Assembly: GCA_021296435.1 (NCBI GenBank)
Contig: JAGWAK010000040.1
Coordinates: 1-21,515, forward strand
Reading direction: 5' to 3'
Source of the DNA: Acidimicrobiia bacterium
GTDB lineage: Bacteria > Actinomycetota > Acidimicrobiia > Acidimicrobiales > CATQHL01
DNA length: 21,515 bases
The notes under the pieces are model-generated. The model made no database searches. It had not been told where the DNA came from and saw only the letters and a program-made list of their open reading frames with translations. Made by a program: the position numbers and the translations under genes. Below, piece after piece: positions 1 through 8,222 of the stretch (position 1 is its first letter; each line of letters opens with the position of its first letter).

Positions 1-2
1 CC

Positions 3-1061
3 TGGCCGGTGCAGGAGACGGTGTTCGGCTACACGCGGGACATCGATCAGGACGCCTCGTTCCACAACCGGGCCAAGTTCAACGCGCTCGCCGCGAAGTC
101 GGTCGAGTCACTGGCCGAACTGCTCGGCGCCTCACCCAAGGAGATCGTGGTCACCCGCAACACGTCCGAGAGCAACAACGCGGTGATCAACGGACTTGTC
201 CTGGGCGCCGGAGACGAGGTCGTGCTCTGGGACCAGAACCACCCCACGAACAACGTGGCCTGGGACGTCCGGGCCGACCGCTTCGGCTACAGGGTGATCC
301 GCGTGACGACGCCCCCGGCGCCGGAGACCGAGGATGCGTTGATCGACGCCTTCGTGAGCGCCTTCACGGACCGCACCCGGGTGCTGGCGGTGACCCAGAT
401 CTCGAACATCTCGGGCGTCGAACTCCCGGCGCGCCGCCTGTGCGAGATCGCGCGTGAGCGCGGCATCTACGTCCACATGGACGGGGCCCAGAGCTTCGGC
501 GCGGTGGCGGTCGACCTGCACGACATGGGCTGCGACTCGTACACGGGCAGCGCCCACAAGTGGTTCTGCGGGCCGAAGGAAGCCGGTGTCCTCTACGTGC
601 GGGCGGACCGGGTCGCCGAATTGTGGCCCAGCGTCGTGGGTGTGGGCTGGGACGGTGCGATTGCCGGGGGCGGAGCCGACAAGTTCGGCACTTTCGGGCA
701 GCGCGATGACGCGGCGGTGGCGGGCGTGGGGAAGACGGTCGAGTTCCACCAGGCGATCGGGGCGGCGGCGATCGAGGAACGCATGCGGGCACTGGCGGCC
801 GGACTGAAGGCGGCGATCCGCGAGCGGATTCCCGGCGTGAAGTTCCACACCTCCGACGTGCCGGGACTCGGTGGCGGAGTCGTCATTGCTGACTTGGGGG
901 TCGACGATCACACGGAGATCTACAACCGGATCTACGAGGAACACGGCGTCGCGGGAGCGCTCCGCCGGGGCGTGTTCCCGGGCATTCGCCTCTGCCCGCA
1001 CATGTACAACACGATGGCGGAGATGGAACAGGTCGCCGACGCCCTCGCCGCATCAGCCTAG
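3..1061 (+). CDS. Class V aminotransferase (PLP-dependent), 5' end cut by window edge
   Basis: This is a PLP-dependent fold-type I enzyme of the class V aminotransferase / cysteine desulfurase / isopenicillin N epimerase superfamily. The frame is open to the left edge; a GTG at 9 lies in frame, but the family normally has some 50-80 more N-terminal residues, so the true start is probably outside the window. Numbering from that GTG, TRNTSESNN (about 49-57) fits the phosphate-binding loop, HMDGAQSFG (156-164) holds the PLP-contacting Asp158 and Gln161, and SAHKW (181-185) holds the Schiff-base Lys184. The C-terminus has the family's RLCPHMYNTMAE motif. The substrate cannot be read from sequence; members include desulfurases, epimerases and lyases, often exported in this branch. 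It converges on the GMC gene, leaving only 18 bases between stops. Family is secure, reaction unknown. Confidence 0.9.
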   Translation, partial: WPVQETVFGYTRDIDQDASFHNRAKFNALAAKSVESLAELLGASPKEIVVTRNTSESNNAVINGLVLGAGDEVVLWDQNHPTNNVAWDVRADRFGYRVIRVTTPPAPETEDALIDAFVSAFTDRTRVLAVTQISNISGVELPARRLCEIARERGIYVHMDGAQSFGAVAVDLHDMGCDSYTGSAHKWFCGPKEAGVLYVRADRVAELWPSVVGVGWDGAIAGGGADKFGTFGQRDDAAVAGVGKTVEFHQAIGAAAIEERMRALAAGLKAAIRERIPGVKFHTSDVPGLGGGVVIADLGVDDHTEIYNRIYEEHGVAGALRRGVFPGIRLCPHMYNTMAEMEQVADALAASA

Positions 1062-1079
1062 GACGCGGCGCTTCCGGGG

Positions 1080-2748
1080 CTAGAGTTCGCCGCGGTTCTT
1101 CGCCCAGAGCGCGTAGTGGCAGGCGCGAGCGGTGAGGGCCATGTAGGTGAGTGAGGGGTTCTGGCAGGCGGATGAGGGCATGGCGGCGCCGTCGATCACG
1201 AACAGGTTCGGCGCGTCCCACGCCTGGTTGTAGCCGTTGAGGACGGAGGTCGTCGGATCCCGCCCCATGCGGGCCGTTCCCATCTCGTGGATCGTGAGGC
1301 CGGGCGCCGTGAGATCCGTGAGCAACTCGACGTCCACGCCGCCGCCGGCTTCGAGCATTTCCGCGGCGCGGTCCGCGCTGTCCCGCATCATCAGGCGTTC
1401 GTTGTCGCTCCACTCGCAGTGGATGCGGAGGGCCGGGATCCCCCACGCGTCGACCCGTTCCGGATCGAGCTCGATGTAGTTCTCCTCGCGCGGCAGGCAC
1501 TCCCCGAAGGCGCCGAGTTCGAACTCCCACACGCCGGGTTCCGTGAGTTGGCGCTTGTACTCCGCCCCGAAGCCCGGCATGTCGAGGCCGCGGCTCCAGC
1601 TCTGCCGCGTCGACCAGCCCTGGTAGCCGTAACCCCGGATGAAGTCGGGCGAAGGCTCCGTCACGTTGCGGAAGCGCGGGATGTAGATCCCGTTGGGACG
1701 CTCGCCGGTGTAACCGTGGTCCTCCCAGCCCGGGAACTTCGCCTTCGCGCCGGTGCTCATGGTGTGATCCATGAGATAGCGGCCGAGGGCCCCGCTCGAG
1801 TTCGCGAGGCCGTCCGGGAAATCGGCGGACGTCGAGTGGAGGAGGATCCGCGTCGACTCGAGCGCCGAAGCGCCCAGCATGACGATCTCCCCGAAGAACT
1901 CCAGGTCCTCCCCTGTCTGCCGGTCGATGACCCGCACGCCCGCGACCCGCCCGCGGGCGGCGTCCCAGATCACGCTGTGCACGACGCTGTCCGGCCGCAG
2001 CGTCATCCGGCCGGTGGCCTCGGCGGCCGGGAGGGTGGCGTTGAGCGAACTGAAGTAGCTCTTCGTCCGGCAGCCGCGGTGGCAGGGACCGCAGTAGTGG
2101 CAGGCGCTCCGTCCCTTGTGGTCCCGCGTGAGGACCGCCGTGCGTCCGATCGTCATCCTCCGCGTGTCGCCGAAGTCGCGCGCGATCGCCTCCTTCACGG
2201 CGTTCTCGACGCACGTCATCTCCATGGGAGGCAGGAGGACGCCGTCCGGCAGTTGGGGGAGGCCCTCGGCGCGGCCGCTGATGCCGACGAACTCCTCGAC
2301 GTGCGCGTACCACGGCGCGAGGTCCGAGTAGCGGATCGGCCAGTCGACGCCGATCCCGTCGCGCGCGTTGGCCTCGAAGTCGAGGTCGCTGAGGCGGTAC
2401 GACTGACGCGCCCACATGATCGAGCGTCCGCCGACCTGGCGGCCCCGGATCCAGAGGAACGGCTTCTCGTCGGGCGTCGTGTACGGGTTCTCGATGTCGT
2501 TGACGAAGAACTTCCGGCCCATCGCGCTGGACGGGCTGCTCGGCGGCCAGCGCCTTGCGGTCGTTCCAGCCGCGGTACGGCATGCGGTACGGGGGCACGT
2601 GTTCCACATAGTCGCGTTCCGGGACGATCATGGGGCCCGCCTCGAGGACGAGCGTGCGCAAGCCCAGTTCGGTGAGTTCCTTCGCGGCCCAGCCGCCGGT
2701 GATGCCCGAGCCGACGACGATCGCGTCCCAGACCTCCTGGCGGCTCAC
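1080..2748 (-). CDS. GMC-type FAD sugar dehydrogenase, large subunit (frame broken near 2526)
   Basis: This encodes a GMC-family flavoprotein of the gluconate 2-dehydrogenase / glucoside 3-dehydrogenase large-subunit type, which oxidises sugar hydroxyls with FAD. The GTG start at 2748 overlaps the TGA of the upstream subunit gene in a GTGA, implying translational coupling. The first 74 residues carry the FAD Rossmann motif GSGITG (13-18) and the ribose-binding Glu36 at the end of LVLEAG. Translation then has to change frame at about 2526: PVQ is in one frame and GRKFFVND in another. The rest is collinear with the family, including GRQVGGRSIMW, the Cys-rich ACHYCGPCHRGC, HEMGTARMG and the C-terminal NPSLTYMALTARA. 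The span of 1669 bases is not a multiple of three. From memory of relatives about 12 residues separate PVQ from FFVND, against 16 bases here, so about 20 bases look lost. It is either a real pseudogene or an assembly error. It has no signal peptide and probably rides with the Tat-exported small subunit. Confidence 0.88.
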
Positions 2749-3386
2749 GGCCGCCCCCCGGCGCCGCTTTGTTGCCCACGCTGTTCGCCGGGGCGGCCCT
2801 CGCCGGTGCCGTACTGGTCGAGGATGACGCACCCCTCGAAGGCGCCGGGGATGATCCGGTATCCGAGCGTCCGCAGACCGGCCCGAGACGTGAAATAGCC
2901 GGCGAGGGTGAAGCGCTTCATGTCGTAGAAGAAGGTCTCCCGCTCGTCCTCATCGGGGTCCCGGCGGAGGCGATCGAGGTCCGCGTCCATCCGCGCGACG
3001 AGTTCCGTCTGCTGGGCCGGGGTGCAGTCGGCGAAGTCGGCCCCGTGGGCCGCCCGGGCGACGGGGTCCACGGCGTCCAGGCCGGCGAGGAAACGGTCGC
3101 GGTCCGACGCGTCCAGCCAACCGGTCAGGAGAGCATCGACGAATGCGGTCACGCCCGCCTCGCTCGCGCCGGGCGTGTCCGTCCGGGGGATGATGGTCTC
3201 GGCGAGCGCCATCACCGTCCGCGCCTGCGCGGGCGTGAGCGTCGCGGGCGGCGCGCCGCCGACTGGTCCGGTGACCGCGCGGATGCGCTCCCCCAGCGCC
3301 AGCGCCTGCCCCACCGCGCCCCCCGGCACGAGGAGCGGCGCGCCCGCCGCCGCACCGATGATCTCGAGAGCCCTGCGCCGTCTCAC
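2745..3386 (-). CDS. Gluconate 2-dehydrogenase subunit 3 family protein (Tat-type small subunit)
   Basis: This is the small partner of GMC dehydrogenases (gluconate 2-dehydrogenase subunit 3; LacC-like in glucoside 3-dehydrogenases). In known systems it carries the Tat signal and escorts the folded flavoprotein across the membrane. The chosen GTG at 3386 gives 213 residues beginning with four arginines and a hydrophobic run (RRRRALEIIGAAAGAPLLV), a Tat-like though non-canonical signal. The body shows the family features LTPAQARTVMALAETIIPRTDTPGA, a predominantly helical middle, and near the C-terminus FFYDMKRFTLAGYFTS followed by GYRIIPGAFEGC. In-frame ATGs upstream (up to 3479) would add an Arg-rich stretch of up to 31 residues that looks non-conserved, so the start is uncertain. 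The stop overlaps the GMC start by four bases. It is the first gene of the leftward unit, with 185 bases to the divergent isomerase gene. Confidence 0.82.
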   Translation of the reverse strand: MRRRRALEIIGAAAGAPLLVPGGAVGQALALGERIRAVTGPVGGAPPATLTPAQARTVMALAETIIPRTDTPGASEAGVTAFVDALLTGWLDASDRDRFLAGLDAVDPVARAAHGADFADCTPAQQTELVARMDADLDRLRRDPDEDERETFFYDMKRFTLAGYFTSRAGLRTLGYRIIPGAFEGCVILDQYGTGEGRPGEQRGQQSGAGGRP

Positions 3387-3571
3387 AGTCGCCGTCTCAC
3401 AGTCGGGTCCTCCCCGGACGCGTCGACGTGGGCGGACAGCGGGATTGCTGCCGCGCTCCGCCATAATAGGCCGAGGCACGCCCGGCGCGAAGATCGCCCC
3501 CGGACAACGGTTCGACGGCGACCGGAACGCGCGACATATTGCGGCATGGACAGATCGGAACGGACAGACCG
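3387..3571. promoter_or_regulatory. Divergent intergenic region between the GMC unit and the isomerase pair
   Basis: These 185 bases separate leftward and rightward units and should hold both promoters. Two AT-richer patches stand out. CCATAATAGG at 3461-3470 reads CATAAT on the plus strand and TATTAT on the minus strand, either of which could be a -10. ACATATT at 3534-3540 lies 18 bases after TTCGAC (3511-3516), a weak -35/-10 pair for the rightward gene. No clear operator palindrome was seen. The assignment is tentative. Confidence 0.35.
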
Positions 3572-4432
3572 ATGAAGCGACGAAGATTCGTGCAGCACTC
3601 GCTCGGCGCCGGACTCCTCGTCACCTGCGCCCCGCGCGCGGCGGCGGCCGGGCTCCGGACGCTCCCGGAGGCCTGGGGGCTCCAGCTCTATACGGTCCGC
3701 TCGCTGATGGCCCGCGATGTGGAGCGGACGCTGGCCGCGGTGGCCCGCATCGGATACGGCGAGGTGGAGTTCGCCGGCTATTTCGGCCGTTCGCCGGCGG
3801 AGATCCGGGCCGCCCTCGACGCGCGCGGACTCACGGCGCCCGCGGTCCACCTCTCGTTCGAGGAACTGCGGTCGAACTTCGAGGAGGCCGTGGACGCGGC
3901 GGCCGAGATCGGACACCGCTATCTCGTCCTGCCCTACCTGGCGGGTCCCGAGCGTCCCGGAGCCGATGGCGCAACGGGAACGGCCGTCGTCGACGGATAC
4001 CGGCGGCTCGCGGACGAGCTCAACGGGTTCGGAGCGCGCTGCCGCGAGGCCGGACTCCGCTTCGCCTATCACAACCACGATTTCGAACTCGAAGAGGTGG
4101 ACGGGCTCCGCCTCCTCGATGTGATGATCGAGAACACGGACCCCGAACTGGTGTGCTACGAGGTCGACCTCTTCTGGCTCGTGCACGGCGGCGGTGACCC
4201 GTTCGACTACTTCAGCCGGTACCCCGGCCGGTTCGACCTCTGCCACGTGAAGGACCGCACGACGGAGGGCGAGATGGTGGACGTGGGCGCGGGCGTCATC
4301 GACTTCGAGGCGATCTTCGAGCAGTCGGCCCAGGCGGGGCTCATCCACTACTTCGTCGAGCACGACGCGCCGGGCGATCCGATCGCGTCGGTTCGCCTGA
4401 GCTACGAACACCTCTCGGCGCTTGATGGCTGA
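3572..4432 (+). CDS. Tat-exported sugar phosphate isomerase/epimerase-like TIM barrel
   Basis: This 286-residue protein belongs to the xylose isomerase-like TIM-barrel (AP endonuclease 2) family, which isomerises or epimerises sugars, including 3-keto sugars and inositol derivatives, using a divalent metal. The ATG at 3572 was chosen because it opens directly into a twin-arginine signal (RRRFVQHSLGAGLL, residues 3-16, ending near Ala-Arg-Ala at 20-24), so the enzyme is probably periplasmic. The barrel starts at WGLQLYTVRS (35-44). Candidate metal and substrate residues lie in HNHDFELEEVD (167-177), YEVDLFW (196-202), CHVKDR (224-229) and VEHD (262-265), the usual order for the family. No strong Shine-Dalgarno is visible. 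Its stop overlaps the next start by eight bases, so the two isomerases are co-translated. It diverges from the GMC pair, a common arrangement for 3-keto-sugar metabolism. The exact substrate is unknown. Confidence 0.88.
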   Translation: MKRRRFVQHSLGAGLLVTCAPRAAAAGLRTLPEAWGLQLYTVRSLMARDVERTLAAVARIGYGEVEFAGYFGRSPAEIRAALDARGLTAPAVHLSFEELRSNFEEAVDAAAEIGHRYLVLPYLAGPERPGADGATGTAVVDGYRRLADELNGFGARCREAGLRFAYHNHDFELEEVDGLRLLDVMIENTDPELVCYEVDLFWLVHGGGDPFDYFSRYPGRFDLCHVKDRTTEGEMVDVGAGVIDFEAIFEQSAQAGLIHYFVEHDAPGDPIASVRLSYEHLSALDG

Positions 4433-5363
4433 ACCCGCCGGGCCCCGCGACGGAACGCCGGTCAGCCGCCGCGACGCCCTGCGCGCGACGGGCGCCGCCT
4501 CGCTCGGTCTCCTCGTCGGAGGCACGGCGACCTCTGCGTCGGCGCTCGCCACGGGGGCCCGGCAGGCGGGTCGCGGTGAGCCCGAGGCCCGCCGGTCCGT
4601 CAACGCCATCACGCAGTCCGTGGCGCGCTGGTGCTTCGAGGAGATCCCCCTCGTCCCCTTCTGCCGGGGCGTGGCGGACATGGGTCTCACCGCGATGGAC
4701 CTGCTCACGGTCGAGGAATGGCCCGTCGCCCACGACCACGGCCTCACGGTCTCGTGCGGCGATGTGGCGGCCGGCACCATCGAGGACGGCCTCAACGAAC
4801 CGAGCAACCACCGCGGCATCATCGAGGCGTTCGAGCGCCACATCCCGCACGCGGCCAGCGTCGAAGTGCCCAACGTCATCTGCTTCTTCGGCAACCGCCG
4901 CGGGATGGAGAACGGCGTCGGGATCGAGAACTCCATCCGCTGCCTCGCCGAGTGCGCCCCCATCGCCGAGTCCGAGGGCGTCACGATCCTCGTCGAGGTC
5001 CTCAACTCCAAGCCCGGCGGACACGTCGACTACATCGGCGACCGCATGGACTACGCGCTCGAGATCATCCGGGCCGTGGACTCGCCCCGCGTGAAGATCC
5101 TCTACGACATCTACCACATGCAGATCATGGAAGGGGACATCATCCGCACGCTGACGGATGCGAGTCCCTGGATCGGCCACTACCACACGGGCGGGGTTCC
5201 GGGGCGAGCCGAGATCGACGACTCGCAGGAACTGAACTATCCCCCGATCGTGCAGGCGATCGCCGACACGGGCTTCGAGGGCTTCATGGCCCACGAGTTC
5301 ATCCCGCGGAGCGGCGACCCCCTGCGCTCGCTGCGCGAAGCCGTGGAGTTGTGCGCCCTCTAG
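4425..5363 (+). CDS. Tat-exported hydroxypyruvate isomerase-like TIM barrel
   Basis: This 312-residue protein closely resembles hydroxypyruvate isomerase (Hyi family), which interconverts hydroxypyruvate and tartronate semialdehyde; related proteins act on other small keto sugars. The ATG at 4425 (a TTG lies three bases earlier) leads into SRRDALRATGAASLGLLVGG (14-33), a Tat signal, which is unusual because classical Hyi is cytoplasmic. Family signatures are PNVICFFGNRRGM (149-161), VEVLNSK (190-196), PRVKILYDIYHMQIMEGD (221-238), HYHTGGVPGR (252-261) and the QELNYP motif (268-273). Predicted metal ligands are Glu191, Asp228, His254 and Glu291. It is the second gene of an overlapping pair. 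Its last 65 bases also encode, on the other strand, the C-terminus of the transporter gene. The export signal suggests that hydroxypyruvate may not be the true substrate. Confidence 0.88.
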   Translation: MAEPAGPRDGTPVSRRDALRATGAASLGLLVGGTATSASALATGARQAGRGEPEARRSVNAITQSVARWCFEEIPLVPFCRGVADMGLTAMDLLTVEEWPVAHDHGLTVSCGDVAAGTIEDGLNEPSNHRGIIEAFERHIPHAASVEVPNVICFFGNRRGMENGVGIENSIRCLAECAPIAESEGVTILVEVLNSKPGGHVDYIGDRMDYALEIIRAVDSPRVKILYDIYHMQIMEGDIIRTLTDASPWIGHYHTGGVPGRAEIDDSQELNYPPIVQAIADTGFEGFMAHEFIPRSGDPLRSLREAVELCAL

Positions 5364-6693
5364 CCAGCGCCGCCTGCTTCTTTCCCAGCCACAGCGCGAT
5401 CATCAGCCACAGTCCGGCCAGGGGCACCAGGGTCAGCGCAAGCGCGGAGCTTCCCAGCCCGAACGCGCCCAATCCCGCAAAGGACCACACGCCGATCTGG
5501 TCGCCGGCCCGGTAGACGAACAGGTCGTTGAAGTTCTTCGCCTTGTACTTGTCCCGGCGCGGCAGGACGGTATAGAGCACCTCCCGCGTCGGCACCGCCA
5601 GCGCGAAATTCCCCGCCCTGCGAAGAACCTGGAACGCGACGAACACCGCGAAGACCGGCGCCGCCCCCAGCGCCAGGAACCCGAGGACGCTGAGCACGGG
5701 CAGTATCCCGAGCGTCAGGCGCACGCCGAGCCACTTCAGAATGCGGCCGGTCAGAAAGAGTTGGGTGAACAGGGTGAGCAGGCCCACCGTGAGATCGATC
5801 CGCGCGAAGACCGAGGTCCGTTCCGCGCTCGTCGCAAAGGTGCGGGAGATGATTTCCGCCTGGATGTTGTAGAGGAAGGTGGAACCGATGGTGAACAGCA
5901 GCATGAAGGCGCCGATCCCGAGCAGATAGGGCGACGCCAGGACCCGCCGGATCCCCTCCAGCGCCGAGCCCCCGATCACCTCCTCCATCTCCCCTCCGCC
6001 GCCTGCCGCATCGGGACGGCTGTCGATCGCGCCGCCCGAACCTTCCGCCGCGGCCGGGCGGGACGCGCAGCGTGAATCGAGCGCCTTGAGGCAGAGAACC
6101 GCGCCCTCGAGCAGCAGCACCGAGAACAGCAGGAGCGTCGCGGGCGACAGGAATCCCGCGAGAAAGGCCGTGATCGAGGAGCCGACGATCCCCCCCACGG
6201 TTCCGCCGACCCCGATGAGGCCGAAGAGCCGCCGGCTCTGGCGTTCGCGGAAGATGTCGGTCATGAACGACCAGAAGACGGAGACCACGAACAGGTTGAA
6301 GACGCTGATCCAGACGAAGAAGGTCCGGCCGATCCACACCGACGCGGCGCCATCGGTCACGACCCTCAGCAGCACGAAGTAGACGAGCAGGTTCAGCATG
6401 AAGAAGCGGTACGTGAGGGTCACGAACCGCCGGCGGGTCCACCGGGATACGACAGCGGCGAAGATGGGGTGAACGAGGAGCATGGCCGTCAGCGTACCGG
6501 TGAACAGCCACGGGATGTTCTCGACCCCGCCCGCGACCGCCATCTCCTCGCGGATGGGCCGGATCACGTAGTACGCGGAAAGAATGAAGAAGAAGTAGAG
6601 GGCCGAAAGCAGCACGAGCCCGACTTCTTCCGGGCGGGTCCCGGTGAGTCGGGCGGCCGCCCTGAGCGGGGCGCTGTCGGAAGGCGGGTTCAT
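5299..6693 (-). CDS. NTT/Tlc-family (ATP/ADP translocase-like) membrane transporter, copy 1
   Basis: This 464-residue multi-pass membrane protein resembles the nucleotide transporter (Npt/Tlc) family, whose characterised members in obligate intracellular bacteria and plastids exchange ATP for ADP; the role in free-living bacteria is not established. About ten or more hydrophobic segments are visible, starting at LVLLSALYFFFILSAYYVI (26-44). Family landmarks are RPIREEMAVAGGVENIPWLF (45-64), an RRLFGLIGVGGTVGGIVGS segment after the fourth or fifth helix, a hydrophilic central loop rich in Gly/Ala/Glu, and KYKAKNFNDLFVYRAGDQ towards the C-terminus. The ATG at 6693 has GGAG eleven bases upstream. 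The tail is a basic, non-hydrophobic extension of roughly 30 residues (GKKQAALARG onward), part of which overlaps the convergent isomerase gene. It is divergent from, and paralogous to, the gene starting at 6841. Family is likely; substrate unknown. Confidence 0.85.
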   Translation of the reverse strand: MNPPSDSAPLRAAARLTGTRPEEVGLVLLSALYFFFILSAYYVIRPIREEMAVAGGVENIPWLFTGTLTAMLLVHPIFAAVVSRWTRRRFVTLTYRFFMLNLLVYFVLLRVVTDGAASVWIGRTFFVWISVFNLFVVSVFWSFMTDIFRERQSRRLFGLIGVGGTVGGIVGSSITAFLAGFLSPATLLLFSVLLLEGAVLCLKALDSRCASRPAAAEGSGGAIDSRPDAAGGGGEMEEVIGGSALEGIRRVLASPYLLGIGAFMLLFTIGSTFLYNIQAEIISRTFATSAERTSVFARIDLTVGLLTLFTQLFLTGRILKWLGVRLTLGILPVLSVLGFLALGAAPVFAVFVAFQVLRRAGNFALAVPTREVLYTVLPRRDKYKAKNFNDLFVYRAGDQIGVWSFAGLGAFGLGSSALALTLVPLAGLWLMIALWLGKKQAALARGRTTPRLRAASAGGRRSAG

Positions 6694-6840
6694 CGTGTGA
6701 TCTGCTCCAGGCTCGCGAATCGCGGGTCGCAGCTTGCCGCTCGACGGAGGATGGGATTCTCTTCAGAATCGTCAGCACCCCGGGGGGTCGTCATCTCGGG
6801 CGTGCGCTCCGGCGCGGATCCTATTCCGAAAGGGACGAAC
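6694..6840. promoter_or_regulatory. Divergent intergenic region between the two transporter paralogues
   Basis: This 147-base gap separates the two divergent NTT-like genes and must serve both. On the plus strand a GAAAGGGA ribosome-binding site precedes the GTG at 6841 by about six bases. A short inverted repeat GATTC-(6)-GAATC sits at about 6753-6768 and could be an operator half-site pair, though a repeat this short may be chance. No convincing -35/-10 pair was found. Confidence 0.3.
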
Positions 6841-8211
6841 GTGGAAGGTCTGCCGAATCGGATCCTCAGAGTCCTCAACATGAAGTCGGGCGAGTTCGGG
6901 CTCGCCGTCCTGTCCGCGGCCTTCTTCTTCCTCGTCCTCTGCGGCTACTTCTTCCTCCGCCCGGTGCGGGAGGCGATGGGGGTCGCCGGCGGGATGGGCG
7001 ACCTGCGCTGGCTCTTCGCCGTCACATCGGTGGCGTCGCTCGGCGCCGTCCTCGCCTTCGGGGGCGTCGTCGCGCGCACGAACCGCCGGCGCTTCATCCC
7101 CGTGGCCTATCTCTTCGTGATCGCCTGCCTGATCGGTTTCGCGACACTCCTCATCCTGGACGCGCGGGCGGGTGGCGGCCTCATCGGCACCGATGCGGAG
7201 ACCGGCCTCTCGCGCGGCATCGGATACACGTTCTACGTGTGGCTGAGCGTCATCAACCTGTTCTCCACGAGCGTGTTCTGGGCCTTCATGGTCGACGTGT
7301 TCGACGTCGATCAGGGGAAGAGGATGTTCCCCTTCATCGGGATCGGAGGCACGCTGGGGGCGCTCGCCGGGGGCGGGGGCGCGAGCCTGATCAGCGGCCT
7401 CACCGACAGCCCCTACCTGCCCGCGGGCCTCATGCTCATCGGGGCCGGCTGCTTCGGGCTCGCGATCGCCGTCATGCTGATCCTCGACGGCACGGCGGGC
7501 CGCTCGAAGCTGTCCCGGCTCGCGACGGCGCCAGCGGCGGCGGGCGCGGAAGGCGGGAGCGGGAACGGGAGCGCATCGGGCGCCAGGATCGGAGGCGCGT
7601 TCTGGGACGGGGCGCGGGCCGTGGCCACCTCGCCCTACCTGCTCGGCGTGGGGCTATGGGTCGTGTTCATGGCCGTGTCGAACACGCTGATCTACTTCAC
7701 GCAGGCCAACGTGATCCTCGAGGCGACGGACACCTTCAGCCAGCGGGTGGGGAGCTTCGCGAACTTCGACTTCCTGGCGCAGGCCGCCACCCTGTTCACG
7801 CAGATCTTCGTCACGACGCACGTGATCCGGAAACTCGGCGTCGGCTGGACGCTCGCCATCCTCCCGCTTGTGACGGTGCTCGGGTTCGCCGTGCTCGCCA
7901 TGTGGCCCCTGTACGGGGTGATGATCATCTTCCAGGCCGTCCACCGCGCCACGCGCTACGCCGTGTCCCGGCCCTCGCGCGAGACGCTGTTCTCGGTCGT
8001 GGCGCCGGCCGAGAAGTACAAGGCCAAGCCCATCGTGGACGTCTTCCTGTACCGGGGCGGCGACCTCGCGGGCGCCGGCATCGACGGCCTGTTCGCGATG
8101 CTCGGGCTGGCGCTGGCGTGGGTCGCGATGTCCACGGCGCCGCTGGCCGGGATGTGGATCGTACTCTCCGTCGCGCTCGGCCGAGCCCAGGCGCGGCGCG
8201 TGGCTTCCTGA
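6841..8211 (+). CDS. NTT/Tlc-family (ATP/ADP translocase-like) membrane transporter, copy 2
   Basis: This 456-residue multi-pass membrane protein is a divergent paralogue of the leftward neighbour. GTG 6841 was chosen because GAAAGGGA precedes it at good spacing and the first residues align with copy 1; ATG 6880 is an alternative. Matching landmarks are YFFLRPVREAMGVAGG (36-51, against YYVIRPIREEMAVAGG), FYVWLSVINLFSTSVFWAFM, RMFPFIGIGGTLGALAGG, a Gly/Ala/Ser-rich hydrophilic central loop, and EKYKAKPIVDVFLYRGGD near the end. About eleven or twelve hydrophobic segments are visible. Known family members swap nucleotides across membranes, but non-parasitic bacterial members are uncharacterised, and the substrate here cannot be assigned. 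A glycerophosphodiesterase gene starts eleven bases after its stop, so the two are probably co-transcribed. Confidence 0.85.
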   Translation: MEGLPNRILRVLNMKSGEFGLAVLSAAFFFLVLCGYFFLRPVREAMGVAGGMGDLRWLFAVTSVASLGAVLAFGGVVARTNRRRFIPVAYLFVIACLIGFATLLILDARAGGGLIGTDAETGLSRGIGYTFYVWLSVINLFSTSVFWAFMVDVFDVDQGKRMFPFIGIGGTLGALAGGGGASLISGLTDSPYLPAGLMLIGAGCFGLAIAVMLILDGTAGRSKLSRLATAPAAAGAEGGSGNGSASGARIGGAFWDGARAVATSPYLLGVGLWVVFMAVSNTLIYFTQANVILEATDTFSQRVGSFANFDFLAQAATLFTQIFVTTHVIRKLGVGWTLAILPLVTVLGFAVLAMWPLYGVMIIFQAVHRATRYAVSRPSRETLFSVVAPAEKYKAKPIVDVFLYRGGDLAGAGIDGLFAMLGLALAWVAMSTAPLAGMWIVLSVALGRAQARRVAS

Positions 8212-8222
8212 GCCGCCTGACG

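Noticed and set aside
1287..2675. 462-codon plus-strand open frame over the GMC gene
   Set aside because: The opposite strand encodes collinear GMC dehydrogenase motifs; this frame has none.
3397..5011. 542-codon minus-strand open frame over the two isomerase genes
   Set aside because: Both plus-strand genes carry Tat signals and conserved TIM-barrel motifs; the antisense frame has no recognisable content.
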